In this document: positions 48,968 through 56,967 of the stretch, one piece after another | How the letters are laid out: every line of letters starts with the position of its first letter | Numbering within the stretch: position 1 is the first letter of the stretch | From: Lutibacter litoralis | GTDB taxonomy: Bacteria; Bacteroidota; Bacteroidia; Flavobacteriales; Flavobacteriaceae | DNA length: 64,000 bases | Assembly (NCBI RefSeq): GCF_014646675.1 | Contig: NZ_BMNS01000001.1 | Location: forward strand, 153,766-217,765 | Direction of reading: 5' to 3' | Program-made: the position numbers and the translations under genes | The notes under the pieces: model-generated | Databases searched by the model: none | What the model was told of the DNA's origin: nothing | What the model saw: only the letters and a program-made list of their open reading frames with translations

Positions 48968-51862
48968 ATGAAACATTTAAAAAAATTGTCGGTAGTTCTG
49001 ATGATGACTACCTTATTCAGTGTTAGTTTTACTTCCTGTATAGATACAGAAGTATCTCCAGTAGTTGAAGCTATTTACGAGGGACAAGCTGACCTATTAG
49101 CTGCACAAGCTGCAGTACAAAATGCTGAAGCGGCTTTAAGAGCCTCTCAAGCTACACTTAATGAAGCATACGCTGCTGTTGAACAAGCCAATGCTGCATA
49201 CACTTTAGCAGAAGTTGAAGGATTAGAAATTGCAAATGAAGCTGCTCAACAACTTGTTGATCAAGCGCAAGCAGATTTAAACCTTTACCTTGCAGAACTT
49301 GCTTTTGAATTACAAGAAGCAGGAGCTGTAGTAGCTGCAGAATATCTTACAGAATATAAGGGATATTTACAAGAAGGTAAAGAAGCTCTTAAAAAAAGAA
49401 ATGAAAAAGCTCTTCAACTTGCTCAAGCAATTTACATGAGAGACAACAACTTATATGAAGGATATCAAGAAACTGCCCTTCAAGGTATGGTTGATGTAGC
49501 CGCTTTACAAGTTGAAATGAAATTAGCTGAAGTTGCTGCGTTAGAAGCAATTTTAGATGACCCAACTTCTCTACCTGCTCAAGTTACTGCATGGGAAGAA
49601 AGATTAGAAGAATTAATTGCTTTGAAACATGATTTATCAGCTGCAGAAGATGTAAAAAGAGAAGAAATTGATGAATTATTAGAAGGTACTGATGATAATA
49701 GACAACGATTCATTGATGACTATGAAGGTTTTGTGCAAGATAGTACAGGGTGGGCTGATGAAATTGCAGATATTGAAAAAAATATTGAAAAATGGTCTGA
49801 TGCTATATCTGATTACCCTGCCGCTCTTGAAGCTGCTACACAAGGTGTAGAGGATGCTCAACAAGCTTTAGCTGATGCTGTAGAAGCCTTAGGTGCTATG
49901 GTTAATAATGATGGGTCTGATGATCCTTTAACTTACCACGGAACTAGATATTACACAAAAGATGCTGGTGGAAAAGACGATGTTGATGCAGAAGGTGAAA
50001 AATATGACCCTGCTACAAACTTACAAGAAGAGTATGTAAATGCTCGTATCGATGCTGCTGACGCTGATAGCGCTTTAGGTACTATGGAAGCTGATTTCTT
50101 AGCGCTTACTGTAACATACAACAATGCTGCAACTGCTTTACAAGAAGCAATTAACACTTATGAAGGTGGAACTTTAGCTGCTCAAATAGTTGCTGCTGAA
50201 ACTGCTAAATCTAATGCAGAAGAAGCTTTAGGTGTAGCTCAAGATGCTTATGATCTTGCTGAAGCTACTTTTAGTGCTGACCCAACTGGATCTGTTGATG
50301 GTGATCTTGCCTTTGCTGATGCTCCTATGGGAACAATTGTTGATGACTTAGGAACTATTGGAAAACATGATGATGACCTTACTAGTTCTAAAACTTATGT
50401 AGAAGTAACTGGATGGGCTAAAATCCCAGGAAATACTGAATGGACTCCTAGTACTTTAGGTTCTACTAAAATGACTCAAGCTGAAGTACTTTTAGATATG
50501 GATGCAAAAATTGCTGCATATGCAATAGATAATTCTATCCCAGGTTCAACAGCAGGAGTATATTTAATGGATTCTCGTGCAGATTTCCAATTATGGGAAC
50601 AAAATGGTGATTGGACTAATGGAGATAACACTTCTTCAGGTTCGGCTAACCCTGGAGCTGATGATACTGAAATTACATACCTTGTATCAGTACCAACAAG
50701 TGAAGACATCTACTCTATTATTTACTTAGAAGTTGAAGCTGATGATACTAGTGTTTCTAACTTGTATACATTTAATGTTGCAACAAATATGTTAGGTTCT
50801 GAAGCATTTGAAAATAGAGATTTCGATACTGATGGTTATTTAGAATCTACCGATCCTCAAGCGGGTTACGATTCTACACCAGATGCTAATGGAGAAACTT
50901 CCCCTGTTGGTGATGCATATAACGATACGTTAAATGCACAGGCTGTACTTTGGAATGCTAGTCAATTACTTGCTGTATTACAAGCACAAGCTACAGATGA
51001 ATTAAAAAATATCGCAGAATTACAAGCAGTATACGACTACCAAAAACAATTATTTGATGGTGGACAAGAAGCTGTAGATTTGGCTGTAAAAGCTAAAGAA
51101 GATGCAGATAAAGCTGCTCTTAAAGCTAAGACTGCTGTTGATAATGCTTGGATACAAATTGGTGGTGTTGATATAGACACTGCTGACGCTGGTGATACTT
51201 TATATGATGTAGAGGATGATGCTGCTAATCCACATGTTGTTTATGAAAACGAGGATGGAGACGATGCATTAACTTTATCTGCTGAGTTATTCAATGTAAC
51301 AGTTGAATTATTAGACTTAGAAGAGTGTGATGAAGAGTGTCTTCAACTTAAAATTGATGGAGCGCAACATGATATTGACTTGATTCAACCTAAATTAGAT
51401 GCTGTTACAATAGTATTGGCTGACATGAAAGCTCAATATGACATGTATATGGAAGTTAATATTGATGGTGATTTAGATGCTGATTTAGAAGCACAAGTAG
51501 TAGCAATTCAATATGAAATGTTACAAATTAGATTAGAAAAAATACTTGTAATTGCTGAAAGAGACAATATTCAAGCAATTCTTGATAATCTTAATAGTAA
51601 GTTTGATGATAATTTAGCTGATATTCGTTGGAAAATTGAACAATTATATGATAACGACGGTTGGAATAGTATTGCAGGTGCACAAGAAGATTTAGCAGCT
51701 GCTGAAGAAGCTTTGGCTTTATTTATGGCTAACCAATCTGGTTGGGATGAATACATTGAAGTTCGTGAAGCTGCAGTTGCTGAATGGCAAGCACGTTACG
51801 ATAGCGCAATGGCATTAGCTGCTAAATATAAAGCATTAATGGAGGCTGCATTAGCATCTTAA
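48968..51862 (+). CDS. Ala/Glu/Asp-rich coiled-coil lipoprotein, 964 residues, unknown function
   Basis: The signal ends SFTSCIDTE with Cys near residue 24, so it is a lipoprotein. Residues about 35-310 are Ala-rich heptad-like helices (AAQAAVQNAEAALRASQATL; LEEYV..., VEDAQQALADAVEALG). The middle, about 470-660, is less helical and has strand-like stretches (SKTYVEVTGWAKIPG; TYLVSVPTSEDIYSIIYLEV) and may be globular. Helices resume at about 660-960 and include CDEEC (C785, C789). The protein is strongly acidic. There is no type IX sorting domain. I know no functional family. An outer-membrane barrel gene follows 82 bases later after a weak hairpin, so they may work together. Codon use looks highly adapted (many GCT, GAA), suggesting high expression. 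Confidence 0.85.
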   Translation: MKHLKKLSVVLMMTTLFSVSFTSCIDTEVSPVVEAIYEGQADLLAAQAAVQNAEAALRASQATLNEAYAAVEQANAAYTLAEVEGLEIANEAAQQLVDQAQADLNLYLAELAFELQEAGAVVAAEYLTEYKGYLQEGKEALKKRNEKALQLAQAIYMRDNNLYEGYQETALQGMVDVAALQVEMKLAEVAALEAILDDPTSLPAQVTAWEERLEELIALKHDLSAAEDVKREEIDELLEGTDDNRQRFIDDYEGFVQDSTGWADEIADIEKNIEKWSDAISDYPAALEAATQGVEDAQQALADAVEALGAMVNNDGSDDPLTYHGTRYYTKDAGGKDDVDAEGEKYDPATNLQEEYVNARIDAADADSALGTMEADFLALTVTYNNAATALQEAINTYEGGTLAAQIVAAETAKSNAEEALGVAQDAYDLAEATFSADPTGSVDGDLAFADAPMGTIVDDLGTIGKHDDDLTSSKTYVEVTGWAKIPGNTEWTPSTLGSTKMTQAEVLLDMDAKIAAYAIDNSIPGSTAGVYLMDSRADFQLWEQNGDWTNGDNTSSGSANPGADDTEITYLVSVPTSEDIYSIIYLEVEADDTSVSNLYTFNVATNMLGSEAFENRDFDTDGYLESTDPQAGYDSTPDANGETSPVGDAYNDTLNAQAVLWNASQLLAVLQAQATDELKNIAELQAVYDYQKQLFDGGQEAVDLAVKAKEDADKAALKAKTAVDNAWIQIGGVDIDTADAGDTLYDVEDDAANPHVVYENEDGDDALTLSAELFNVTVELLDLEECDEECLQLKIDGAQHDIDLIQPKLDAVTIVLADMKAQYDMYMEVNIDGDLDADLEAQVVAIQYEMLQIRLEKILVIAERDNIQAILDNLNSKFDDNLADIRWKIEQLYDNDGWNSIAGAQEDLAAAEEALALFMANQSGWDEYIEVREAAVAEWQARYDSAMALAAKYKALMEAALAS

Positions 51863-51886
51863 AAGATTCTTTAGGATAAAAAATAT

Positions 51887-51910
51887 AGGGCTGTTTAGGC
51901 AGCCCTTTAT
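51887..51910 (+). terminator. Weak hairpin between lipoprotein and barrel genes
   Basis: AGGGCTG (51887-51893) pairs with CAGCCCT (51900-51906), followed only by TTAT. The poor T run suggests partial termination or mRNA protection rather than a full stop. Confidence 0.5.
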
Positions 51911-51944
51911 AAAATAAATTATAACTCTTAAAGAACTAAAACAT

Positions 51945-52766
51945 ATGAAAAAATATTTAATTTTATGCTTTATCCTTGCCTTTACACTAACAAGTGTAAG
52001 TGCTCAAGATAAAGTTTCCAACCAAGATTGTGATAACTGTGAAGTTGAAACATTTGCACCTAAAAAAGGTGACTTTACAGCAGCAATGGTTTTTGGTCGT
52101 GGAGCATACCTAAACGGTGGTTTAACTGTACCAAGTTCTTTCTCATCTGTTAGTGGTGATGCACCTTACCTTAATACCGTAGATGCTAACAACAACAGTG
52201 TTTCTAATATGGTAGGTGCTGAAGGGCGCTATTATGTAGGAAATAAATTTGCTCTTTCATTTGGTGGAGGTGCTATTTTACGTAATACTCCTGCTCAATT
52301 AAACATACCTGCTGTAGTAGATGCTAACGGTAACCAAATTATACAAGGGTATAACGCAGTTGTTGCTAATGAAAGAATCGATTTAAACGTAACAGTTGGT
52401 GGCCAATGGATGTTTAAAACTAATAATGATAGGTTAGTTCCTTATTTAGGTTTTGCACTACCATTTAATTATGCCAGACAATCTTTATACGATCCAACAA
52501 TAACGGTTGATAACACAGGAAACCCAACAATTACTGATCTAGGAGCGCGTCACGTAGACATTGCCGCTTTTGGAGTACAAGCAGTTGCTGGTGTTGATTA
52601 TTATGTTGTGAAAGATGTATTCTTTGGTTTTGATATAAAACCAGTTTCTTACACGTACGCAGCTAGTTTAAAAAATCCTGGTCCAGGTTTAATGAACCTT
52701 GAATCTGAAACCGATACAGTATCATTTTTTGCCCAATTTTCTTTTAAACTTGGGTTTAAATTTTAA
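51945..52766 (+). CDS. Outer-membrane beta-barrel protein, 273 residues
   Basis: Signal peptide ending SVSAQDK. A CDNCEVE motif follows near residue 30-36. The mature part is made of alternating amphipathic strands (FTAAMVFGRGAYLNGGL; KFALSFGGGAILRN; RIDLNVTVGGQWMF; VPYLGFALPFNYAR; AFGVQAVAGVDYYVVKDVFFGFDI) and ends with the aromatic FKLGFKF typical of barrel insertion. It resembles the general OmpW/opacity-like porin-family barrels of 8-12 strands. It lies just behind the Ala-rich lipoprotein and shares its direction and probably its promoter. A strong terminator follows. Ligand or role unknown. Confidence 0.85.
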   Translation: MKKYLILCFILAFTLTSVSAQDKVSNQDCDNCEVETFAPKKGDFTAAMVFGRGAYLNGGLTVPSSFSSVSGDAPYLNTVDANNNSVSNMVGAEGRYYVGNKFALSFGGGAILRNTPAQLNIPAVVDANGNQIIQGYNAVVANERIDLNVTVGGQWMFKTNNDRLVPYLGFALPFNYARQSLYDPTITVDNTGNPTITDLGARHVDIAAFGVQAVAGVDYYVVKDVFFGFDIKPVSYTYAASLKNPGPGLMNLESETDTVSFFAQFSFKLGFKF

Positions 52767-52796
52767 CTTGTGTAATACGATTACTAAATTATTAAG

Positions 52797-52823
52797 AAGG
52801 CTACCATTGGTAGCCTTTTTTTT
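52797..52823 (+). terminator. Intrinsic terminator after the barrel gene
   Basis: AAGGCTACC pairs perfectly with GGTAGCCTT around ATT, followed by eight Ts counting from the stem end. Confidence 0.92.
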
Positions 52824-52885
52824 GTTTAAAATTCAAACTACCTGTCTTTCCTTTGAAAAAAGGTAACCTTAACAACCATGTAAAT

Positions 52886-53346
52886 AGATACCTGCCAGAG
52901 TTTATCTTGAGCGAAGTGGAAAGGCAGGTATGACAAACGTATTTAGATAACACTTCAAAGACAATATTTAAAAACAACTAAAACTTGCGATGACATTGCT
53001 GTGAAAACAGGCACCTCTTTAGGTTCAGCGTAGCTAATCTTTAACAACCTTAATTAAATTTAAACTTATTGTCATTGTTGTGAAAACAGGCACCCCTTTA
53101 GGTTCAGCGTAGCTAATCCATAAAAACCATATAATAGATACCTCCCAGAGTTTATCTTGAGCGAAGTGGAAAGGCAGGTATGACAAACGTGTTAGAAAAA
53201 CCGTGGTACCCTAAAATTTAATATAAATTCAACCTTATTGTCATTCCTGTGAAAACAGGCAACCCTTTAGGTTCAGCGTAGCTAATCCATAAAAACCATA
53301 TAATAGATACCTGCTTACGCAGGTATGACAAACGTGTTAGAAAAAC
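52886..53346. repeat. Alternating two-module repeat block
   Basis: Module A, AGATACCTGCC...GAGCGAAGTGGAAAGGCAGGTATGACAAACG, is at 52887-52940 and 53137-53190, with a shortened form at 53306-53333 in which only the palindromic CCTGC...GCAGG ends remain. Module B, GTGAAAACAGGCA...TTTAGGTTCAGCGTAGCTAATC, starts at 53001, 53080 and 53249. The flanks CATAAAAACCATATAATAGAT and GTGTTAGAAAAACCGTG also repeat. The short form of A looks like the ancestral palindrome into which the GAGCGAAGTGGAAAGG part was added. Confidence 0.85.
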
Positions 53347-53373
53347 CGTGCTACCACTACACTATATCTTATT

Positions 53374-53661
53374 TTAAAACCATTCTTTTTTATTTGTTTG
53401 GTACATATAAACAAATTCTTCATCAGATTTTGTTAAATATATAATACCCTCAATTAAACCAATAACACTTGTTACTGCGGCACCAATACCGCAAGTAACA
53501 ACAGTAATTGCTAATAAAATAATACCCTGAGTTGTATAACCCAGTATAAATTTATGAACCCCAAAAGGGCCTAGTAAAATACCTAAAATACCAGCAAGTA
53601 CTCTTTTACTTTCTTCTGTACTGTTTGGAACTATATTTCCATTTTCATCAATTACATTCAT
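53374..53661 (-). CDS. TM2 domain-containing membrane protein
   Basis: 95 residues. The TM2 domain is clear: LAGILGILLGPFGVHKFILGYTTQGIILLAI (parts LLGPFGVHKFILG and GIILLAITVVTCGIG), then a second membrane segment (AAVTSVIGLIEGIIYL). GPFGVHKF is the family's conserved turn between segments. Such proteins are small inner-membrane proteins of unknown function. It is a single gene, with repeats on one side and a broken glyoxalase gene on the other. Confidence 0.9.
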   Translation of the reverse strand: MNVIDENGNIVPNSTEESKRVLAGILGILLGPFGVHKFILGYTTQGIILLAITVVTCGIGAAVTSVIGLIEGIIYLTKSDEEFVYMYQTNKKEWF

Positions 53662-53699
53662 GATATTTATATTTGTAGGTTAAATTTACATTTTTTTAT

Positions 53700-54078
53700 T
53701 TAAAGAAAAGCATTGTCTTTAGGTTCCCATAATTCTATTTTATTACAATCATTATCTAAAATCCATCCAAACTTACCATAATCGTGCTCTTGAATTGTAC
53801 CAATAATTGTAACACCTTCATACTTTAACACCTGCAGCAGTTCCTCAAGGTTATCTACGCGGTAGTTAAACATAAATTCTTTGTTTGAAGGCTCAAAGTA
53901 ATTCGTGTTTTTATCAAATGGGCTCCACTGAGTAGCACACACCCTTTATATCTTTCCACCAAAACCAAGCTCCCCATTCATCTACATTAAAATCTAAATG
54001 CTTTTTGTACCACTCTTTTGTTTCTTTAGGATTGGTACTTTTAAAGAAACGCCCACCAATTCCAGTAACTTTTTTAAG
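53700..54078 (-). pseudogene. Broken glyoxalase/bleomycin-resistance (VOC) family gene
   Basis: Two frames together give one VOC protein of about 125 residues. The N-terminal part (complement of 53945-54078) reads LKKVTGIGGRFFKSTNPKET...WYKKHLDFNVDEWGAWFWWKDIKG. The C-terminal part (complement of 53700-53939) continues with ATQWSPFDKNTNYFEPS and ends in GWILDNDCNKIELWEP, with the metal-binding Glu. The frames join at a GGGTGTGTG run near 53938-53945, consistent with a one- or two-base slip. There is also no start codon: the N-terminal frame opens with CTT right after the TAA of the upstream gene. A base-calling error could explain the frameshift but not easily the missing start. Confidence 0.85.
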
Positions 54079-55050
54079 TTATTGAAATTGCTTCTTTTCA
54101 AATTCCTTATCAGCAAAAAAAATAACTTTTATCTTATCTACTATAGTTTGTGCCAATTTAACATTAGATTCTTTAGTCCATCCAGCAATATGAGGAGATA
54201 ACAATACATTAGACGCCTTAATTAAAAACTCGAAAGGCTCAGGTAAATTCTTATTTTCAAATAAATTCTCGAAAGATAGTTTTTCATATTCCAACACATC
54301 AAGACACGCACCTAAAATTTTATTATTTTTAATGGCATCAACCAAATTAGCCGTTACAACAGCTGAACCACGTGCAGTATTAATCAAATAAAATGGCTTC
54401 TTAAAAGCATTAATAAAACCTGTATCAACCATTTGATACGATAATTGATTATAAGGTGTGTGCAAACTTAAAACATCTGTTTTCTGTTGTAATTCATTTA
54501 AGGTAACTTGTTTGCAATATTCATCTCCTACACCATCCTTAATATCGTAACAAATAACTTCAACATTAAAGCCTTGTAATTTTTTAGCAAAAGCTTTACC
54601 CATATTACCGTAACCAATAATGCCTACGGTTTTCCCTTCTAGTTCAACGCCTCTATTTTCTTCTCTAAGCCATTTTCCGTTTCTAATTTCAAGATCAGCC
54701 TTTTTTAAATTATTAAACAAGGCTAAAAGCATTCCCAAGGCATGTTCTCCTACAGCATTACTATTACCTTCTGGTGCAGAAATAAGATGAATTCCCTTTT
54801 CTTCGGCATATTCAACATCTATACTTTCTAAACCAGCTCCAACTCTAGCAACAAACTTTAATTTAGTTGCAGCATCAATAAAACTTTTATCAATTTTAAA
54901 TCTACTACGTATTACAACACCATCAAAATCCGATATAATATCTTCAATAGTAGTTTTAGAAGCTATATAGTTTTCCACATTTATACATCCTAAATCACTT
55001 AATTGATCAATTAATAAGGGATGATTTGTATCTAAATGTAAAATTTTCAC
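54079..55050 (-). CDS. D-isomer-specific 2-hydroxyacid dehydrogenase (SerA-like)
   Basis: 323 residues. The Rossmann NAD site is GIIGYGNMGKAFAKKL (about 148-163). Catalytic residues are seen as R in NTARGSAVV (about 227), E in the LDVLEYEKLSF region, and H in LLSPHIAGWT (about 288). It oxidises a 2-hydroxyacid; 3-phosphoglycerate is one candidate, but the ACT/regulatory domain of classic SerA is missing, so substrate is open. It begins 2 bases after panB ends and its stop abuts the glyoxalase remnant. Confidence 0.9.
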   Translation of the reverse strand: MKILHLDTNHPLLIDQLSDLGCINVENYIASKTTIEDIISDFDGVVIRSRFKIDKSFIDAATKLKFVARVGAGLESIDVEYAEEKGIHLISAPEGNSNAVGEHALGMLLALFNNLKKADLEIRNGKWLREENRGVELEGKTVGIIGYGNMGKAFAKKLQGFNVEVICYDIKDGVGDEYCKQVTLNELQQKTDVLSLHTPYNQLSYQMVDTGFINAFKKPFYLINTARGSAVVTANLVDAIKNNKILGACLDVLEYEKLSFENLFENKNLPEPFEFLIKASNVLLSPHIAGWTKESNVKLAQTIVDKIKVIFFADKEFEKKQFQ

Positions 55051-55052
55051 AA

Positions 55053-55871
55053 TTAATATTGTTCGTTATCATTTGGGAAGTCCCTACTTTTAACATCTGA
55101 AATATAATTTTCAAAAGCACCTGTCATTTCAACATATAGGTCTAAATACCTACGCAAAAATCTTGGATGAAATTCGTGGGTCATCCCTAACATATCATGA
55201 GTTACTAAGACCTGACCATCAACGCCATTTCCAGCACCAATACCAATAACAGGTATTGAAACACTTTGCGCAACTTCTTTGGCTAATTTAGCTGGCACCT
55301 TTTCTAATACCAACGCAAAACAGCCAAGATCTTCTAATAATAAAGCATCTTCTTTTAATTTTTCTGCTTCTTCCTCTTCTTTTGCCCTAACGGTATAAGT
55401 TCCAAATTTATAAATAGATTGCGGAGTTAAACCTAAATGCCCCATAACAGGAATACCGGCAGTTAAGATTCTTGAGATTGATTCTTTAATTTCGCTTCCT
55501 CCTTCAAGTTTTACTGCATGACCCCCAGATTCTTTCATAATTCTAATTGCGGAATCCAATGCACTTCTAGAATTACCCTGGTAGCTTCCAAAAGGTAGGT
55601 CAACAACTACTAAGCTTCTTTCACTCGCCCTTACCACAGAACTAGCGTGGTAAATCATTTGATCTAAGGTAATTGGTAATGTAGTTTCGTGTCCCGCCAT
55701 AACATTAGAAGCAGAATCTCCAACTAAAATAATATCAATTCCAGCATTCTCAACAATTTTTGCCATGGTAAAATCGTACGCAGTAAGCATCGCAATCTTT
55801 TCCCCATTTTTTTTCATTTCTACTAAACTCTTAGTAGTAATTCTTTTGTAATCTTTTTTTGAAGTTGACAT
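55053..55871 (-). CDS. panB: 3-methyl-2-oxobutanoate hydroxymethyltransferase
   Basis: 272 residues. First step of pantothenate (coenzyme A) synthesis, adding a hydroxymethyl group to 2-oxoisovalerate. Marks are [47 protein letters not shown] with the metal-binding Asp, [20 protein letters not shown], and [14 protein letters not shown] with catalytic Glu later in LVLEKVP. Length is normal. The dehydrogenase downstream is only 2 bases away, so both are in one operon; whether it acts in the same pathway (for instance as a ketopantoate-type enzyme) is not shown. Confidence 0.96.
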   Translation of the reverse strand: MSTSKKDYKRITTKSLVEMKKNGEKIAMLTAYDFTMAKIVENAGIDIILVGDSASNVMAGHETTLPITLDQMIYHASSVVRASERSLVVVDLPFGSYQGNSRSALDSAIRIMKESGGHAVKLEGGSEIKESISRILTAGIPVMGHLGLTPQSIYKFGTYTVRAKEEEEAEKLKEDALLLEDLGCFALVLEKVPAKLAKEVAQSVSIPVIGIGAGNGVDGQVLVTHDMLGMTHEFHPRFLRRYLDLYVEMTGAFENYISDVKSRDFPNDNEQY

Positions 55872-56064
55872 TATGTTGGTTTTATTTATAAAGGGTAAAA
55901 GTAATGAAAATTCAGAATTGTTGCATCAGTTTAGATGTTTGAAAATTAAAATATCTCTAAAAAAATTCAAAAATATCCTAAATTACTATGAACATTGATA
56001 ATATTAAATATAAAACTTTGATTGTAATGATATTAAAATTATTTTTACTTAAAAATAATACAAA

Positions 56065-56862
56065 TTGAAAAAATCACAGAAATATTATGAAACATATATC
56101 GAGGAACTCGAGGAAAGAATTATTGATTTAAGTCTAAAATTAAAAGCAACTAATAATTTATTAGCAGATAAAGCAACTAAACATAACAAATTAATTTCTG
56201 CACTCACTCATAATTTAAAAAACCCAATTGGTATCGCATATTCTTTTTCAGAAATGATGTCGGAAAATGCTGAAAATTACCCTAAAGATAAACTCGAAAA
56301 ACACCTTGAGATTGTAAAAGAGTCATCTCAATACGCAATTAGCTTACTTAATACTTTTGTAACATATCATCAAGTTAATTCTGCTAACTACCTGTATAAT
56401 TTTAAATTAGAAGAGTACACTGAGCTTATAAATAATGTAATAAATAACAACATGTTATTATTACAAAATAAGCATATAACAGTAGTCAAAAATTTGCCTA
56501 ATAATGCTATTTTAATAAACATAGATTCTGAAAAAATAACATTAGTTCTAAAGCAACTACTCCGTAATGCTATTCGATTTTCTGAACCAAATTCTAAAAT
56601 TACAATTAGCGTTACTACCAGCAGTACAGCGATTACGACCCAGATAATTGACGAGGGAATAGGAATTTCTAAAAATGATCTAGCAAACGTATTCAATGAT
56701 TTTTTTGTAGTAAATACTTATGATGTTGATAAAAAAAAATGCATAGGTTTAGGACTTTCCATTGCACAAAATATAATAAAAAAACATAACGGTACTCTTT
56801 CTATACATAGCACAATTAATCAAGGTTCTACCGTAACAATTACATTACCTATTTGTAAATAA
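56065..56862 (+). CDS. Short cytoplasmic sensor histidine kinase
   Basis: 265 residues from a TTG start at 56065; no in-frame ATG lies close upstream, and the next Met would be well inside the coiled coil. There is no membrane segment. Residues 1-40 are a coiled coil (YIEELEERIIDLSLKLKATNNLL). The phospho-acceptor is H49 in SALTHNLKNPIGIAYSF. The ATPase domain covers about 150-263: LKQLLRNAIRFSEP (N box), IIDEGIGISKNDL (G1) and CIGLGLSIAQNIIKKHNG (G2). No receiver or sensor domain is present, so it must take its signal from a partner. The hybrid kinase gene follows after 105 bases. Confidence 0.9.
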   Translation: MKKSQKYYETYIEELEERIIDLSLKLKATNNLLADKATKHNKLISALTHNLKNPIGIAYSFSEMMSENAENYPKDKLEKHLEIVKESSQYAISLLNTFVTYHQVNSANYLYNFKLEEYTELINNVINNNMLLLQNKHITVVKNLPNNAILINIDSEKITLVLKQLLRNAIRFSEPNSKITISVTTSSTAITTQIIDEGIGISKNDLANVFNDFFVVNTYDVDKKKCIGLGLSIAQNIIKKHNGTLSIHSTINQGSTVTITLPICK

Positions 56863-56967
56863 ACCCTACATAATACACTATTTTATATTAGAAAATAAAT
56901 GAAATAAAAAAATATAGAATTTTATGTATCTTTAACTTTTTCATAAACCCCAACGAAGATAATTAAA

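Larger units (their letters stand above)
52767..53373. other. Intergenic region with composite repeats
   Basis: 607 bases with no supported gene. After the terminator at 52797-52823, almost all of 52880-53350 is made of repeated modules (separate entry). Confidence 0.7.

Noticed and set aside
52886-53346. Repeated modules that could be a CRISPR or an insertion sequence
   Set aside because: Repeat lengths are unequal, interspaces are themselves repeated, and there is no transposase or terminal inverted repeat pair.
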